NCBI RefSeq assembly: GCF_014904815.1
Contig: NZ_JACZFR010000026.1
Coordinates: 62,001 to 126,000 of the forward strand
Direction of reading: 5' to 3'
Length of the DNA stretch: 64,000 nucleotides
DNA from: Microbulbifer taiwanensis
GTDB lineage: Bacteria; Pseudomonadota; Gammaproteobacteria; Pseudomonadales; Cellvibrionaceae
Under the pieces are notes generated by a model. It was not told where the DNA came from and did no database searches. It was given only the letters and a program-made list of their open reading frames with translations. The translations under genes were made by a program, and so were the position numbers. Positions 62,601-64,000 of the stretch are shown one piece after another; the first letter of the stretch is position 1; every line of letters starts with the position of its first letter.

Positions 62601-64000
62601 ATGAAAACTGCAAAAAAACACCTGGCTTCGGCCATCTCCCTCGCTACCGCCATGGCGGCCACCCCCTGGTAGCACAGGAAAACATTGACAAGAACGACGG
62701 GAAACTCGAAGAAGTGATTGTTCTCGGCAGCGGCGAGACCTTCAACAGCAATGCCGTGTCCGAGCCGATGCGCAGGCAGCAGTCCACCATCACCAGTGTC
62801 AATGCGCTGATCGACAACCTGCCGGGCGTTTCGGTGAACGAGGGGGATACCTACGGCTTCGACGACTGGTCCACCAATATTTCTGTGCGCGGCTTTACCA
62901 CCAGCCTCGACGAGCAGCAGATAGGCACCGCCATCGACGGCATTCCCAACGGCGGCTCCGGCTACGGCGGCGGCTCCAAGGCCAACCGCTTTGTCGATCC
63001 GGCCAATATCGGCGGTATCGAGGTATCCCAGGGCACTGCGGATATCGCCTCCCGCTCTCACGAGGCGCTGGGCGGCACCATCGACTACAGGACCGACGAC
63101 CCGCTGGACAGCAGCCGCACCCGCGTCGAGGTCTCCCTGGGTGAGTTCGATGCACAGCGCCTCTACCTCCGCTATGACACTGGCACCTTTGCCGAAAACA
63201 CCAAGGCCTGGATCTCCTACTCCAACCAGCAGGCCACCGACTGGATCACCGAAACCGCCGAGAACGAGCGCGAACACGTCGCCGCAAAACTGGTGGCGAC
63301 CTACCCGGCTGGCACCATCAAGGGCTATGTGTCCTACGACGATATCCACGAGGACAACTACCAACGCATCTTTTCTGAAGCCCAGTTCGCGCAGTTCCCG
63401 GATACCGACTTCCTGACCGGCGAATGGACCGGTATCCCCTACATCGATCAGCTCTACCGCCAGGGCTGGTCCACCCTGCGGGAAAACCTGCTGGCCTACG
63501 CCCAGTTCGATTTCGATATCACCGACACCTTGAACGTGCAGGGCGGCTACTACTTCCACACCAACGAGGGCCGCGGCGACTGGGTGCCGCCCTACCTGGT
63601 GGACGTGACCGACGACGGCGAAAACGGCCAGTCCGAATTCCTCGGCGGCAGCACCGCCAGGACCGGCCGCAGCAGTGGCCTTATCTACTTCGTGGACGCG
63701 GACGGCAATGCGCTGACGCCGGCCAAAGGCTGCGAGTCCCAGATAGTCACCATCTACGGCCCGGCCGATTCCCAATACGATCCCAGCTGTTATGCGGCCG
63801 GTGCCATTCCGGTGATGTCCTACCGCCACACTCACTATGAAAAAGAACGTGCGGGTTTCACCTTCGACTTTACCCACGATAGCACCATCGCCGGCCTGGA
63901 CAATGAACTGCGCGGCGGCTTCTGGTATGAGGATGCCACCCGCGACGAGCACCGCGACTGGCACAAGATCACCGATGCAACCCGGGGCCACGGTTTCGAT
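62601..64000 (+). pseudogene. TonB-dependent receptor, frameshifted in the signal peptide and cut by the window end
   Basis: From ATG 62601 the frame reads a signal peptide (MKTAKKHLASAISLATAMAA) and stops at TAG 62670 after TP-W. One added C in the run of five Cs (62662-62666) restores LVAQENIDKNDG and then 445 open codons to the window end. These include TonB box EEVIVLGSG, plug motifs LIDNLPGVSVNEG, ISVRGF and IDGIPNGG, and barrel strands. Thus the product is a receptor/transporter with a minus-1 frameshift: sequencing error, phase-variable homopolymer or true lesion. No downstream start would restore the signal peptide. Confidence 0.85.

Noticed and set aside
62471-63991. 506-aa minus-strand open frame
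   Set aside because: Antisense of the TonB receptor, whose plug and barrel motifs on the plus strand are clear.

Overview
The window looks like a chromosomal segment of a GC-rich marine gammaproteobacterium, most likely Microbulbifer or a close relative in the Cellvibrionales. This is inferred from gene order and protein families; no database search was run. The serC-pheA-tyrA/aroA fusion-cmk-rpsA-ihfB-lapA-lapB-pyrF block is the Pseudomonas-type arrangement. A fused indolepyruvate ferredoxin oxidoreductase, a leucine-type dehydrogenase, a bactofilin and a TonB-dependent receptor fit an aerobic marine heterotroph.

Layout. 1-12.6 kb (minus strand) is core metabolism and information processing: gyrA, serC, pheA, tyrA-aroA, cmk, rpsA, ihfB, lapA, lapB and the 5' part of pyrF. 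12.7-16.5 kb (plus) holds an MtaD/TrzA-type deaminase, ubiG, gph and yciK. 16.5-25.9 kb holds small envelope proteins, a YceI-like protein, a tandem methyltransferase-fold protein, a bactofilin, a divergent sigma-70 family factor, a PagL-like lipid A deacylase, two convergent GT4 glycosyltransferases and a TraB/GumN protein. 26-31.8 kb has an OprO/OprP-type porin, the 1188-residue oxidoreductase and a divergent Lrp/AsnC regulator. 32.1-37.3 kb is a glycan-modification cluster: shikimate-kinase-like protein, hexapeptide acyltransferase, two methyltransferases, a six-hairpin (alpha/alpha barrel) protein and a GT4 glycosyltransferase. 37.5-41.7 kb has OmpW and a putrescine-catabolism pair (PuuA-like ligase and SpuC-like aminotransferase). 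42-47.5 kb holds a membrane-anchored XRE protein, a patatin-GntR operon, glyoxalase, a kynureninase-fold enzyme and a SIMPL lipoprotein. 47.6-57.9 kb holds an amidohydrolase, GST, a large M16 peptidase, leucine dehydrogenase, RNase II and PepD. 58.1-60.2 kb is a run of small orphan-type genes that look less GC-rich by eye. The window ends with yccF, a beta-propeller protein and a TonB-dependent receptor that is frameshifted in its signal peptide and cut by the window edge.

The most interesting non-coding signal is a family of three dispersed palindromic elements of about 121 bp (14.1, 31.9 and 40.2 kb). Their long stems differ between copies, but each difference is matched on the opposite arm. 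Other structure includes a heptamer tract (ATGCGGA)x10 with inverted relatives at the 3' ends of two convergent gene pairs, a 160-bp imperfect palindrome with 28-bp terminal inverted repeats at 60.2 kb, an 18-bp perfect palindrome upstream of the aminotransferase, and several REP-like hairpins. No tRNA, rRNA, CRISPR array, prophage or transposase was seen.
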